Source: Bradysia coprophila | Lineage: Eukaryota > Arthropoda > Insecta > Diptera > Sciaridae | Direction of reading: 5' to 3' | NCBI RefSeq assembly: GCF_014529535.1 | Contig: NC_050736.1 | Span: 496,001 to 560,000 of the forward strand | Length of the DNA: 64,000 bases | Shown here: positions 25,108-36,500 of the stretch, in pieces | Numbering within the stretch: position 1 is the first letter of the stretch | How the letters are laid out: the number at the start of each line of letters is the position of its first letter | Notes under the pieces: generated by a model | Told to the model about the DNA's origin: nothing | The model's input: the letters and a program-made list of their open reading frames with translations, nothing else | Database searches by the model: none | Position numbers and translations under genes: made by a program

Positions 25108-25749
25108 ATGTCGCAACTCTACTTTCAACCACCGCAACCAAGTCCTCAAAGGAACATCGAACTGAGTAAATTGTTGTCGTGGATTCTCCGTCACGGAGCG
25201 AATGAAGAAAAATTACCGATTGACGCAAATGGATACATTGACATTGATGTGATTCTGAAAACGCACCGATTTGTTGCAAAGAAATTCTCATTGAACGAAA
25301 TCAAAAATGTGGTCGCAAACGATCGAAAGCAAAGATTCGCGTTGGATACGTTGCCGAACGGTAAAATGCGCATCAAGGCTAATCAAGGCCATTCAATGGC
25401 TAATGTTCAAATGACAATGACCAAAATTGATGATGCCCGCAAAGTTCCGATTGCCGTCCATGGAACTTATTACCGATTTTGGGAAAAGATCAAAGCAGAA
25501 GGATTGAAGAGAATGACCAGAAATCACATACATTTGACGGAAAATGAAGTATTCAGTGGGGATACTAGTGGATTCCGTTCCAGTTCTGAAATATTGATCT
25601 ACGTTGATGTTAGCAAAGCGGTGTCAGACGGTGTTGTATTTTATCGTTCGGCCAATAATGTTATTTTGACCGAAGGACTAGATGGAGTTTTGCCAAGTAA
25701 ATATTTTGCTAGGGTCGTTGACCGTGTAACCAAAAAACGGTTACTATAA
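25108..25749 (+). CDS. TRPT1: tRNA 2'-phosphotransferase
   Basis: KptA/Tpt1 family. It removes the 2'-phosphate left at the splice junction of ligated tRNA, moving it to NAD+ to give ADP-ribose cyclic phosphate. One exon, 213 residues, close to the family's usual 200-250. Landmarks: LSKLLSWILRHG (catalytic Arg28-His29), a winged-helix N-terminal lobe with NGYIDIDVIL and VVANDRKQRFAL, then HGTYYRFWEKIKAEGLKRM with HIHLT and IYVDVSKAVSDGVVFYRSAN in the NAD-binding lobe. The ATG at 25108 follows an A-rich leader and gives the expected short N terminus. The next gene on the same strand starts only 101 bp after the stop. Confidence 0.93.
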   Translation: MSQLYFQPPQPSPQRNIELSKLLSWILRHGANEEKLPIDANGYIDIDVILKTHRFVAKKFSLNEIKNVVANDRKQRFALDTLPNGKMRIKANQGHSMANVQMTMTKIDDARKVPIAVHGTYYRFWEKIKAEGLKRMTRNHIHLTENEVFSGDTSGFRSSSEILIYVDVSKAVSDGVVFYRSANNVILTEGLDGVLPSKYFARVVDRVTKKRLL

Positions 25750-25850
25750 GAACGTATAGTAAGAAGTTCCTGCTCAAACATCTTTAATTCAATTTTATGA
25801 CCAAAACTCTTTTCTCATTCCAGTTTTCCAATTTTATTCCCGTTTCGACT

Positions 25851-27918
25851 ATGGCTGATGCAACCAACCCCAATACATCAGTGACCAAAGTAAATTCACA
25901 AAAGAACTCACCGAAAGCCAAAAACGATGCCCCAAATAATAAAGCGAAAAAGCGGCAGCAGAAAAAACGGAAGTTACCAATGAATGATCACCTTCAAGAA
26001 GCTGTGTGCACGGCTCTAAGAAACTGTGCAGAAGGCAGCGAAATACAAGCATTGACGTATGCACTACAACCGGAAAGCGATTTTATGGCATGCATATTCC
26101 AGAAAATATTCTGTGACATCAACCTAGTGTTGAACCAGCGATGCAAAAAATTTGAGATTTATCCCTTCGGATCGTCGGTGTGCGGCATGGCCTTTAAAAG
26201 TGAGTTCACTGTTTCATGTCACATGTATAGGTCGAAAGTTAATTTCATTTCCCAAAACCGTTTCAGCCAGCGATTTCGACATTTACGTCGATATAAAAGA
26301 TCTGCCCGACAAATCGAAGAAAACCGTTTCGAGGATCATTTTCCAAACCATTGATACGATGAAACGCACGAACTTATTCGAACAGACCGTTGCCATTGTC
26401 AACGCTAAAATACCTCTACTGAAATGTGTCCACGTCAAGACCGGCTTTCAGTGTGACTTCAGCTTCACCAGCCCGATGGGTCGATACAATAGTCAGATCA
26501 TTCGAGAAATCATCTTTCTCGACCAACGAATCCATCCGTTGATTATCATTTTAAAGCATTGGATGAAAACGCGTAATCTATTGGGCACCGGCAAAATAAC
26601 ATCCTACTGCCTGATCATGATGGTGATCTTCTACCTACAGCATGAGAAAATAATAAGGCCACTTGCCGTCTACCAGACGCAAGTTCCTAAATTTATCGTC
26701 GACAAATACTGGAATTTGGCTTGGAATAATGCACTGCCGAATCGGTTCAATAACGGTTCGGACCTGATGATCTCCAGTTTGTTGCGTGGATTCGTTGACT
26801 TCTATAAACAATTCGATTTTCAACGCTACATCATTTGCCCGCTCTATGGTCAAACATATGAAAGGGCCACGTTCGCGCAAAAAACGCCACCGGAATTCGA
26901 GGCATACATTGAATACATGAAATCTGATGGAGCCTCACCATTGAATCTACACCATGTAATGTGCGTCCAAGATCCATTCGCTTTAAATCACAATGTAGCG
27001 GCATCATGTGGATCCGTCCATCGGTTCTTCAGTTTGGAGCTGCGTCATGCATCGGATATGTTCAAAACGCAACTAAAATCCGGTGTCACATCAGCCGCAT
27101 TTCTTCTACGATTCTTCACCGAATTTGCCGTCGATCCCGAACTGAACAAGGACATGTCAGCGACCAAATCAAGTGAATTCCAGGTGAGACTATTGCCGCT
27201 CGAATTTGAACTGTCCGTGATACGCAGAATGATGATGGATGAGAGTCGATCGGTGCCAATTGAACCGGACCAAGTGAGGAAACGTTGGTCAGCGTTAACA
27301 GTACTATTAATCCGATTCATATTCGAACACTTGTTCAAACTGCAAGTGAACGTCGTTGATATGCAGAACAACACGGACGAGCGACTAAAAAAATATCAAA
27401 AATTGAATGGACAAAAGGATGTTAGTGAGGCATTGGAACTGGTCCATTGGAATGTGAGTGGTACGGAAGACGTTTACCACATGAAAAAATTGACCAAATG
27501 CACCACAACGACATATTTCGTGGATGAAGCTACCTATGCTACGAATAAACTACAACAGCTGAGCGAGTCAAAGAAACATTCAGTCGAACTAAATTGCATC
27601 GTGTCGATCAATTCAACACCCGTCGACGTTCATATACTATTCAATGAAACTGACAACACTAAGAAAAATGCCACCAAATGTTTCTATCAAAGCTTTACGA
27701 GGAGCATTCGGAATCACATGAAAGCGTATTTCTTGCATTGTCAACGTGTATCGGGTATCGTGGAGCCAGCATCTCTTTTAGAGTCATGTAAAGAAGAAGT
27801 GAAAACTAATACTAAACAAACCGTGGTCGATGATAGGGCAATGATGGATAAAGAAAGTGACGTACTGCTTTCCGAGGGTGTTGGTCAGATAACAGGTGAG
27901 ATTACAGTTCAAAATTGA
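25851..27918 (+). CDS. Non-canonical terminal nucleotidyltransferase (TUTase / poly(A) polymerase type)
   Basis: Adds nucleotides (U or A, not decidable here) to RNA 3' ends. Two exons, 25851-26199 and 26267-27918; 666 residues. A Lys-rich N-terminal region (KAKKRQQKKRKLP) could be a nuclear signal. The nucleotidyltransferase core has YPFGSSVCGMAFK, then TSDFDIYVD with Asp119 and Asp121 as metal ligands, and the third Asp at 180 in GFQCDFSF. KHWMKTRNLLGTGKITSY is the helix typical of the DNA pol beta-like core, and a PAP-associated region follows near residues 280-360. The intron splits the codon just before the catalytic motif. An ATG at 25797 in the same frame would add 18 residues; 25851 was preferred because a polypyrimidine-CAG acceptor lies between the two. 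Tailor and MTPAP-like relatives are the candidates. Confidence 0.8.
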
Positions 27919-28144
27919 ATTAACTGAAAACTGACATGTTTTGCGCTCGAAATGTATTAAGAAATAAAATTGAGAATTTTACGGAATTTTAACGATGGAA
28001 TTTTGTCTTGCATAGACAGAGACCAGGTGGTTCCTCCTTCGTAGTAAAACGGCACAGGTTTTAAAATTTTAAAAATTCTGAATTTTAATGAAGCAACACC
28101 AATCGATCAACATTCACAACATCTCGATCATCTTAATTACACAA

Positions 28145-29191
28145 TCAGTCTCGTTCCATCGTTTCATGAACGTCATCGACGGTTCTGCCCTCAAGCTCCA
28201 ACATTCGCTCAGCATTCAGAATCGAATTCAACGTAGCATTTTCGTCGTCCATATCCTCCTCCTCCATTTTCTGGACTTTGTCGCCGCGTTTGTTGCGATT
28301 TCTCGCCTTCGATGCTTTCAGTTGTTTGTCGAAGTCCCTGATGTACTCGGCAGCGTTTTGGTAATTGGCAGGTCGTTGCTCCAAATATTTCGGATGGATC
28401 ATGCAGAATCCGAGAATTTCGTTTACCATAAACGAAAATAGCCATCCAACCAGCGGTGTCGTACCATGTACGTACGACGATTCTTTGTGAAAGAATAACA
28501 GGCCATCCAAATGGATGTTTTCATCGTCCCACATTGGATACGTTGTCAGACAGCTGTCGACGGCCACCTCATCGCCACAGTCCACAAATTTTATTGGCAT
28601 GAATGCAAACTCGTTGTGGAAACCGATTTCGTCCAATTGCAGTTCGGATAATTTGCATGCGATCCAGAAGAATCGAAACGACGATTCACAATTTAACATT
28701 TCGGTGTTTGCATAAAACATAACATCCAACACCATGTACTTTGTGATCCCGTCCGATGTAACCGAAAAGCAATCCAGTATGGTTGTGGCATGTTTCAGTT
28801 TAATATCTCCGGGCAGACCGGATCGAAATTCGGTGATGTATACACCGTATTTGCTGTAAATTTTCGTCGCTCCATTCGTGGCGACAGCAACACATCGCAT
28901 TCCCTTGGGACATGGTACCATAAACCATTGGTCCAAGTCATCCGGTTTCTCGTGCAACCATTCGGACAGCTGAACGTAGTTTTTGAATAAGCGTTGCTTC
29001 TTCGGTTTTTTGTTGACTTTATGTTGCAGTGACTGCAAAAACTGTTTAATATTTCGAGTATCGTCTTGGTCGTTGCTGCGGTGTTCCTTTTGTTCAGTTA
29101 ACAACTGCTGGCGACGATCGGATTGTTTACGTTCCATTAATTCAGTGGAATTGCGATTTTTATATAGATCGGAATATTGAGAGTTAGCCAT
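28145..29191 (-). CDS. Snup: Snurportin-1
   Basis: Import adaptor that binds the trimethylguanosine cap of spliceosomal snRNAs and carries snRNPs to the nucleus. Single exon, 348 residues (human 360). Residues 1-65 form a basic, helical importin-beta-binding region (MERKQSDRRQQLLTEQKEHR). The cap-binding domain follows with YVQLSEWLHEKPDDLDQWF, VPCPKGMRCVAVATNGAT, GITKYMVLDVMFY, ESSFRFFWIACKL, LDGLLFFHKESSYVHGTTPL and VGWLFSFMV, each matching the vertebrate order. The C-terminal 60 residues are charged and variable. It is convergent with the nucleotidyltransferase, 226 bp apart. The codons are moderately GC-rich, as in neighbours. Confidence 0.9.
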   Translation of the reverse strand: MANSQYSDLYKNRNSTELMERKQSDRRQQLLTEQKEHRSNDQDDTRNIKQFLQSLQHKVNKKPKKQRLFKNYVQLSEWLHEKPDDLDQWFMVPCPKGMRCVAVATNGATKIYSKYGVYITEFRSGLPGDIKLKHATTILDCFSVTSDGITKYMVLDVMFYANTEMLNCESSFRFFWIACKLSELQLDEIGFHNEFAFMPIKFVDCGDEVAVDSCLTTYPMWDDENIHLDGLLFFHKESSYVHGTTPLVGWLFSFMVNEILGFCMIHPKYLEQRPANYQNAAEYIRDFDKQLKASKARNRNKRGDKVQKMEEEDMDDENATLNSILNAERMLELEGRTVDDVHETMERD

Positions 29192-31120
29192 ATTGCTAGG
29201 AGTATGTAGGTCTTATCAGTAAGACAATGTTTAATTCACGATTTAACACTTCTTAATCCGGAGAGTGTTTTCTATATCTTCGGTTGTAGGAAACTTACGC
29301 AAAATCTCAATGATACAACTGACAACAGAAATCTAGTACGAGTTCCATCAAATCTTGGGTCAGGTAGTAGTTTCTGCGCGCGCTTTTCATCAATTTCATG
29401 TATTTGATCGACGTCCCCGGAAAATGACTGAAAATTTTGGTGGGTAGGTAGATGAAGACTTTCGTCCCATATCTGTGTTAAAGAAAATCCACAGTGGACA
29501 TTTGAAAAGCATTTTTTGAGTGGTGATACCAGGCTAGTACTCACAATGTTGAAACTTCGATAAATTCGGTTGGTAAATTATTACCAAAGATGTCACCATC
29601 AGTCTTCAATTTTACCGCATTTACCCGTCACTTTTCCACAGCTCTTTCAGTATGTGTACATATATGCTTTTGCATCTCGCGAAAAAATTTAGTCAAACAA
29701 AAAACACAATGACCATCAAGATGCATTAGCTAAAAGAATCAAGTGAAAAAAAGAAGATTATCGTGTGTCATCCTTAGCTAAATTCAGTGTGAGTGGTTGT
29801 GTGTGTAATTTTAATCGCTAAGCTGTACGCTTTACAACATTTCCCTGTTCCATCAGCATTTTTTTCTCTATTGAGTTGCTCTATTAATTATAGCTCAACT
29901 CAAAATATTATTGAATAATCCAGTGTATAAAGTCTACACTTTCACTGGCGTTTAGATTGTGTCAAGGTCAGCAACGAAAACTATCAACAAAACAATAAAT
30001 CCTTTCATTTTTTGTACTGACTATGGTATCAATTAGCTAGTTTCTTTACTTTGCAATATTATCAGCTGTTTCGTCAAACCTATGCCTGCTGTACCATAGG
30101 TACCATTGTAAAAACGCATAGTGCAGTGCTGTACAATGCAATTTATGATAAATATTTACACTCACTTATTAATCGCTGCAGTTCGATTAAGATGTTAAAT
30201 GCGTCATCGAAATTCTTGAACGACAGACGAGGGAAACATAATATCTAATTGCAACTTGTGTTAATTGTTTCATCATCAGTTTTCCTGAGTTGAAAGTACG
30301 ATGAACTTACATTATCATTAGTTTTGATCGTGCCTAACATTTCGTTCTAGGTAAAATCCATTTCATCAATAAATGAAATAATCTCAAATGTGTCCGTAGA
30401 TTATCGCTTTATGACCAAAGTTAGTGAGTCAGTTGATAAGTGCAAGTACAAAAAAATGTTTTCCAAATTTCTTTTTTCTATTGATAATTTGGCATGATTG
30501 TGAAATGCCAGTGAAGGTAAATTAAAATTTAGATTTTGAAAGACTTTTTGGTGGAATCTATTTGAATGATACAATATTTCCACAAAGCTGTGTATTACTG
30601 GGTAATCATGGTTTCAATTCATAAAACCTGTTAACAAATTATTAGCTTCAGGATTCAGGTTTAACTTATAATCACTTTGGTTGCACTTCATGTTTGTGTG
30701 CAACAATAAAAAAAACTCGCACGAACTGCAAGAACTAACAATTTACTATAATAATTACCTCTCTAAACCAATAAAGAATAAATAGTAAAATAGAAGTTTC
30801 TATGGACATAAAAATGATTCCTATCGTCAACCATCACCACTCACAAATAAAGCGGTAATTGTTTGTAACTCAAACGTGGAATTTTAAACTCGTTGGATAG
30901 GTTTGAAAAGGTCGAATGTCTCAGTGTTATGTACTTATAGTTCAGTGTAGAGGTCATATTTACATTTTATTTTTGCTGTCTTTGTACAACTAACGTTCAT
31001 GGTTATTCCTCCAAGAGAGTTAATATTAATTCAAAATTTGAAAATATTTAAATGAGGAATAGAAAATTCATTTTTGGATCTCAAAAGACATTATTGTTCG
31101 GCATGTATTTCAACTGATCC
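29192..31120. other. Intergenic, no gene seen
   Basis: AT-rich sequence. A 90-codon minus-strand frame at 29272-29544 is followed by a GTAAG-like site, but I do not recognise it. It might be a 5' exon or leader of the snurportin transcript. Confidence 0.35.
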
Positions 31121-31124
31121 CAGA

Positions 31125-31612
31125 AAAAGAAGAATTGATCGCAAGAAAAAGAGGAATTGGTCGCTTAAAAACAGTAAATGAAAAGAGAATTTGATCGCAG
31201 TAAAAGGAAAATCTTTCGCTCTAAATGATTTTGCCGAAAGAAAATACTTCTTTGTTCTCAGGATAGCAGAAACTTCAGAAAGTTTTCATCCTTGTGTATA
31301 AGGAAAATGTATTCTGCGATTCAATTCCTCGTTTTTTTGCGATCAATCCCTTGTTTCCATGCGATCAATTGCTCGTTTTCTTGCAATCAATTGCTCGTTT
31401 TCTTACGATCAATTCCTCGTGTTCTTGTGAACGATTCATCATTTTCTTGCGATCATTTCCTCATTTTCTTGCGATCAATTCCTCATTTTCTTGCGATCAA
31501 TTCCTCGTTTTCTTGCGATCTATTCCTCATTTTCTTGCGATCAATTCCTCATTTTCTTGCGATCAATTCCTCGTTTTCTTACGATCAATTTTCCCTGTCC
31601 TGCGATCAGTTT
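31125..31612. repeat. 22-bp minisatellite with an inverted block
   Basis: On the plus strand from about 31318 to 31612 the 22-bp unit GATCAATTCCTCATTTTCTT+GC is repeated roughly a dozen times. Between about 31125 and 31212 there are three or four degenerate copies in the opposite orientation (GATCGCAAGAAAAAGAGGAA). Because 22 is not a multiple of 3, the array is open in more than one frame and gives repeated FLRSIPHFLAINSSFSCDQ-like peptides; these are artefacts and not a gene. The two blocks could fold back on each other. Confidence 0.85.
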
Positions 31613-32790
31613 AAATACTTCTCTTAATATTCTACATAAATTAATAACAAATTTTTGAACTTTTTTTGGCTAACCGGAAAATCCCATTAATGAACATTCA
31701 TACAATTTGTTTTCTATCGCATACCATTAAAGCTATTGCATAATTTTTATCTTAAAAGTAATACGGCTGTGTATGGCATAGTAGGTAACAAAAAAAAACG
31801 AACACAACAGAATCAGTGAAAGTTAAATTCAGCTCACAGTTTTTATGAATTAGACAAAAAAAAACTGGTGTGTATGGTCTCAGTTCTGTTGCTTTGTTGT
31901 TAAACATTGTGTTTCGTTACTTAACTTTAAATAACGCGCAAAAACGGTGGTTTTAGATGTAGAAATGTTCTAGGTATAGTGAAGAAGTCGAAAATAGACA
32001 GCATTTCTAGCGATATATCTTCTGTATTTTGGCTTCGAGCACCAAAACAACATACAATTTAATCGAAAAAAAATAAAATTGGAAGACTTCCAAATGATCG
32101 TGAATTGAGAATTTTTCTATAGACTGCTCTGCACGTACTCGAAAAAATGAAAATATATTTTTTTTTTCAAATGAAAACAGTACAATCACATCCATCTATC
32201 CACGTAACCGCTTTTTCGGTTTGATGATCAACAAAATAAATTTTAATCTTATCTTCAGTCTTGTGTTTGTAAACAAAAATTGTATTGTTGTAGTGAATCC
32301 ATATACACACTCGGCTGTAATTCTTTCTCGATATTGATTGCGTGTATCAATAAAAGCAGTAATTGGGTAAACCGAAATTAATTTACCATTTTACCATACG
32401 TCACATGTATGTGTGTGTACAGGTGGCTTAAAAATGTTAAAACATTTTCCATTTTTGCTCATAAAATAGGTACCTATAGCATTCGTAAACTGCTTCCGCA
32501 ATAGCGGGATCATTATACTGAATAATAAATATTTTCGTTTGTTCGTTAGATGTTTCGTATCGCTTGAAATATTTTAAAATCGAAGGATTTTACTAGTAAT
32601 CTCCATATCTCGATAAAAACCTTTCCAAGTGAAAATTTGTGTTTAAAAAAAAATGCAAATTCATTTGTGTAAGATATCTGTTGATTCTCCCTGCCAATTT
32701 TGTTAGCTATTCAATACAACAGATAACATAAATTTTCCATCCTTGCAGGAACAATCTTCCAGCCAACAACAGACGTAAGTGAATAAGACA
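31613..32790. promoter_or_regulatory. AT-rich upstream region of GTPBP2
   Basis: No gene. A polypyrimidine tract and CAG at about 32748 upstream of the start codon suggest a 5'-UTR exon junction. Confidence 0.35.
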
Positions 32791-34624
32791 ATGGAGTCGT
32801 TTCTCAGCTTATTCGATCCATCGGATCCATCGGATAATAACGATAACAACAACGACAGCACGTATAGCAGCGAAAGCGATTCCGACAATCAGTACAACAA
32901 CAATGAGAATGTAAAAATTGTTATCGACTTCGATCAGGATCAGCTGCCTCCCGAGCCACAGCTGGGCAACATCGAATATAAGCTCAAGTTAATCAGTCCA
33001 TCCACTCAACGATTTGAACATTTGGTGACACAAATGAAGTGGCGATTACGGGAGGGACAGGGCGAGGCCATCTATGAAATCGGTGTCTCAGATTCTGGCC
33101 AATTGCATGGTCTGCATGATAATGATATGTCGGCTTCCTTGAGCACTTTGAAAGAAATGGCACGCAAATTAGGTGCTTCAACCACAGTATTGAGACGAAA
33201 ATCTATTGCCGGACGACGCAGTGTAGCTGAAGTGTTGGTGCGAAAGATTCCCGATGATCAGAACAACATCGAGGTTCGTGTTGCTGTTTTGGGCGCTGTA
33301 AACGCAGGAAAATCGACTTTACTGGGTGTTTTGACGCAGGGTGAATATGACAATGGTAGAGGACGTGCTCGACTGAACATGTTCCGACACATGCACGAAA
33401 TTCAATCGGGCCGAACGTCTTGCATATCACACGAAAGCCTGGGCTTTGACAGTCAAGGCAATGTTATAAATTATAAATATAACGAAATGATGACCTCCGA
33501 AGAGATCAGCGATCGATCTTCTAAGCTGGTGACTTTCATGGATTTGGCTGGCCATAGACGCTACATACGAACAACTGTACAAGCTCTAACTGGATATTCT
33601 CCTCATCATGCCATGTTAGTTGTCGCCTCCGGTACGGAAGGTGTGAACGCAATGACGAAAGAACATCTTGTTATTGCATTGGCGCTGGAATTGCCATTTT
33701 TCATTGTTGTCACAAAAATTGACGTTACTCCTCCAGACACAATTCTTATGGAATTAAAAAATATTGTCACTGCCATGGGTGTGCGAAAAGTGCCGCTGTT
33801 AGTTACAACCGATGACGATATGCTGACAGCTGGATCACAACAGTTAAGCGAACAAATTGTTCCCATATTTTGCGTCTCCAACATAACGGGCGATGGACTT
33901 AGTCTGGTCACCAGATTCCTGTACGTTTTATCTCCTGGCATCAGCAATTCGGAAAAGGAACGCTTGGAACAGGAACCATGCGAATTTCATGTGGATGAAA
34001 TATTCAAAGTATCCGAAGTTGGACCGGTAATCGGTGGTCTATTGGTGAAAGGCGTTGTTATCGAAAACATGCCGTTGAAAGTTGGTCCCTTAGCGGATGG
34101 CTCTTTTCTGTCAGTGGCCATTCATTCAATTCACCGGAACAAGGCACCATGCCGAGCTGTACGGGCAGGTCAAAGTGCGTCGCTGGCTTTCGTACAAAAT
34201 CAAAATCTGGCTATGCTACGCAGTGGAATGGTTTTATTGCCCGAGGCAACCGACGAGGAACCGTATGGATCCTTCTTTTTCCAGGTAAAATCTAAAACTG
34301 AACAGCTTTTGTCATTGGACGAGATTTCACGAATTTTCTTTCATTTATTTCCAGGCGAAAGTGTCTGTACTATATCATGCAACAGCAATTTACGAAGGTT
34401 TCCAGACAACCGTTCATATCGGCAGTATCCGGCAAACAGCTATCATCGAAGGTATTATGGGTGCAACAAAAATTGGCACCAACGACACCGCTTCCGTTCT
34501 GTTTCGCTTCATGCGCCATCCCGAGTATGTGCAACCCGGAATGCGAATTTTATTCCGAGAAGGTTCCAGCAAGGGCATTGGCAAAGTAACTCAAGTATTT
34601 CCACTTAATAAGCAATTTAATTAA
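32791..34624 (+). CDS. GTPBP2: GTP-binding protein 2 (GTPBP1/2 family translational GTPase)
   Basis: EF1A-like GTPase; in mammals it works with Pelota in ribosome rescue. Two exons, 32791-34284 and 34355-34624; 587 residues. A low-complexity acidic and Asn-rich start is followed by a GTPBP-specific domain (YEIGVSDSGQLHGL), the G domain with the P-loop GAVNAGKST at residue 168, DLAGH at 251 and TKID at 308, and then EF-Tu domains 2 and 3 (VSEVGPVIGGLLVKG; HPEYVQPGMRILFREG). FRHMHEIQSGRTS and NGRGRARLNMFRH match GTPBP2 better than GTPBP1. The P-loop has Asn where most relatives have Asp. A GTG at 32779 is in frame, but the ATG at 32791 gives the natural start. Confidence 0.93.
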
Positions 34625-35520
34625 ATGAAACGTTTTAAAGAAATAAGAAACGAATATATTTCAAGTCATTGATAAAAAAAAAAAATACTTTTTAAGCCCA
34701 ATGTTGCGACAGCATAAAATTATTTATTTAAAAAACAAAGTCAGACTTAAATACACTACTAGTAGATAGTTTGAATGAAAAAAACAAAATAAAAAACTTT
34801 CATTTTCTGTGATTTAAATAGTAGTTACAAAAAAACATATTTGATACGGACTAGACGAATATATTTTATGTGTGAGGACAGGAATATTTTAATTTTACTC
34901 TATCGTTTGGTTGCGACCAGTGCGAATGGTGACATAGAAATAAAAAAACGAAAAATTGAAATTTGAAAAGTTCAAACCTAGTGAATATAAAACTAAAATT
35001 ATGAATAATAGACGACAATTTAAACGCCATTTTATTGCAGATCGTTTTTGATAACTAAATTTTATTGGTTTTTCCTTTTTGTTTCGTTTTGAGGAGAAAA
35101 ATTATTTCATTTTATGAATTTTCGATATCCACACTCGGATTTAGGATTCATAGAGTTAAATACCATAATGTACAATCAAAGAAAAATAAATTTCGCTTTT
35201 GATTGAGCTATATAGACGATTTGTTTTAATTATATCTGCTATCAACAGCGACGACGGAAGTAAATGGCTCGTACTGGTATATATAAACAAAATGTATGAA
35301 AAAACTAATGCAAACCACATTTTGAGTCAATCTTAAGGTCACGGTTTGGAGCCTATGTCATGTACATTACTCTACCCGATACGAAAAACGTTTGACACCA
35401 CTTTTGTTTCTGAGTCCCAGATATAGCTCGCATCGTAGAAAATCAAAATGGTCCAAATTATATTTCCTTTTTTCTCCTCAAATTAATCTCCTCCAACCAA
35501 GAGGTGTATGGGACTGTGCC
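34625..35520. other. Intergenic, no gene seen
   Basis: Very AT-rich sequence after GTPBP2 with long A runs and no coding exon. The 10-bp GGACTGTGCC at 35511-35520 is the left target duplication of the next element. Confidence 0.4.
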
Positions 35521-36043
35521 AGGGACTATTTTTGAGAAATTCTCAAAATTCTCAAAAATTCTCAAATTTCTCAAAAATTTCTCAAATTTTTTAAAGCTTA
35601 AAAGATGGTTTAACAATGTAATTTTATGTGCAGACAGACAAAAAAGTAACCAGAGAACTCGTACAGTCGAAAAAGAGTAAGTAGAATTAATTAAAGCCTT
35701 CGATATTCAGTTTTCTAGTATTTATCAAAACTAGCTGTCTAAATCAGTTCCAAAAACGTTTAATATATTGTCTACATCGTTAGACACGTAACAAAGTTAA
35801 TTTTCCTAAATTTTATTCAGAAGAATACAGTGAACGACATCTCAAATGTCTCACTGTCAAATTTTTCTGAGAATTTTATTGTGTCATTGCAAATTCACAA
35901 TGACATTCTCTGAAAAAAAATGACAGTGAGACATTTGAGATGTCGTTCACTGTAAGAAAAATATTTTGTAAAATTTTGAGAAATTTAAAGAAATATTTCT
36001 CAAATTTCTCAAAATTCTCAAAAAATTCTCAAAAATAGTCCGT
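35521..36043. mobile_element. Mutator-like non-autonomous element, 10-bp target duplication
   Basis: The ends AGGGACTATTTTTGAGAA and the inverse (TTCTCAAAAATAGTCCGT) match except for one base. They are flanked by the exact 10-bp duplication GGACTGTGCC (35511-35520 and 36044-36053). Duplications of 9-10 bp are typical of Mutator-like elements. Both ends are followed by a run of TTCTCAAAA-type repeats. It has no coding capacity. A younger 125-bp element is inserted at 35828-35952. Confidence 0.8.
35828..35952. mobile_element. 125-bp mariner-type MITE with perfect 32-bp inverted ends, nested
   Basis: It starts CAGTGAACGACATCTCAAAT and ends with the exact inverse. The first 32 bases of each end are identical, with likeness extending to about 45. 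TA lies on both sides (35826-35827 and 35953-35954). The perfect ends suggest a recent insertion. Confidence 0.85.
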
Positions 36044-36054
36044 GGACTGTGCCC

Positions 36055-36500
36055 AAAATCGATGCAGCATTTCCTCTTTGTATTGCGATTCCAAGTCCAA
36101 GTCTTTGGATCAGGTAACTTCCTGATTTCTTCTCTCCAGGTCTCCTGTGGTGTCGATAAAAATCTCACCAATTGTATTTACTAAATTTCGACCTTCTTCT
36201 GACCAGCTTCCCAAAGTTTTGACGGCGATCGGAACGAAATGAAAATATTCATTTAACGGTTCATATAGTGTTTTCTTATAATTTTCTCTCATCCTAGCTG
36301 CTTCACCAGCTTTTTTGCTAGTTGCTTTTACATAAGATTTGGCCAAAGTATCCGCGCACGTAAAATCCCAGACTAAAGGCTTACTTTTATGCCAAGGTAT
36401 CAAAGTTAGCCTGTACGGTTGTTTGCTGTCAGATCGGTTGCATCCTACCGATTCGAGAGTAGCCGAGCAACGAGGGATCAAAATGGTTGCCAAAATACTT
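36055..36500 (-). mobile_element. Broken 3' tail of a reverse-transcriptase-type retroelement (fossil)
   Basis: The minus strand encodes a piece like the C-terminal domain found after the reverse transcriptase in some invertebrate retroelements: GCNRSDSKQPYRLTLIPW, PLVWDFTCADTLAKSYV, FVPIAVKTLGSW and, close by, the IAIQRGNAASILGT motif. The D-x-T block after LVW suggests a nuclease-like fold, but that is inference. No reverse transcriptase lies next to it. The copy is truncated and broken in at least one place. I cannot settle which retroelement class it came from. Confidence 0.6.

Noticed and set aside
29272-29544. 90-codon minus-strand frame upstream of snurportin
   Set aside because: No family likeness. 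The snurportin start at 29191 already fits the family, so at most this is untranslated leader.
31292-31627. Long overlapping frames of 106-111 codons
   Set aside because: They are made by the 22-bp minisatellite and are open in more than one frame, so not a gene.
36110-36493. Treating the 127-codon minus-strand frame as a host gene
   Set aside because: Its motifs belong to a retroelement tail domain and the copy is broken.
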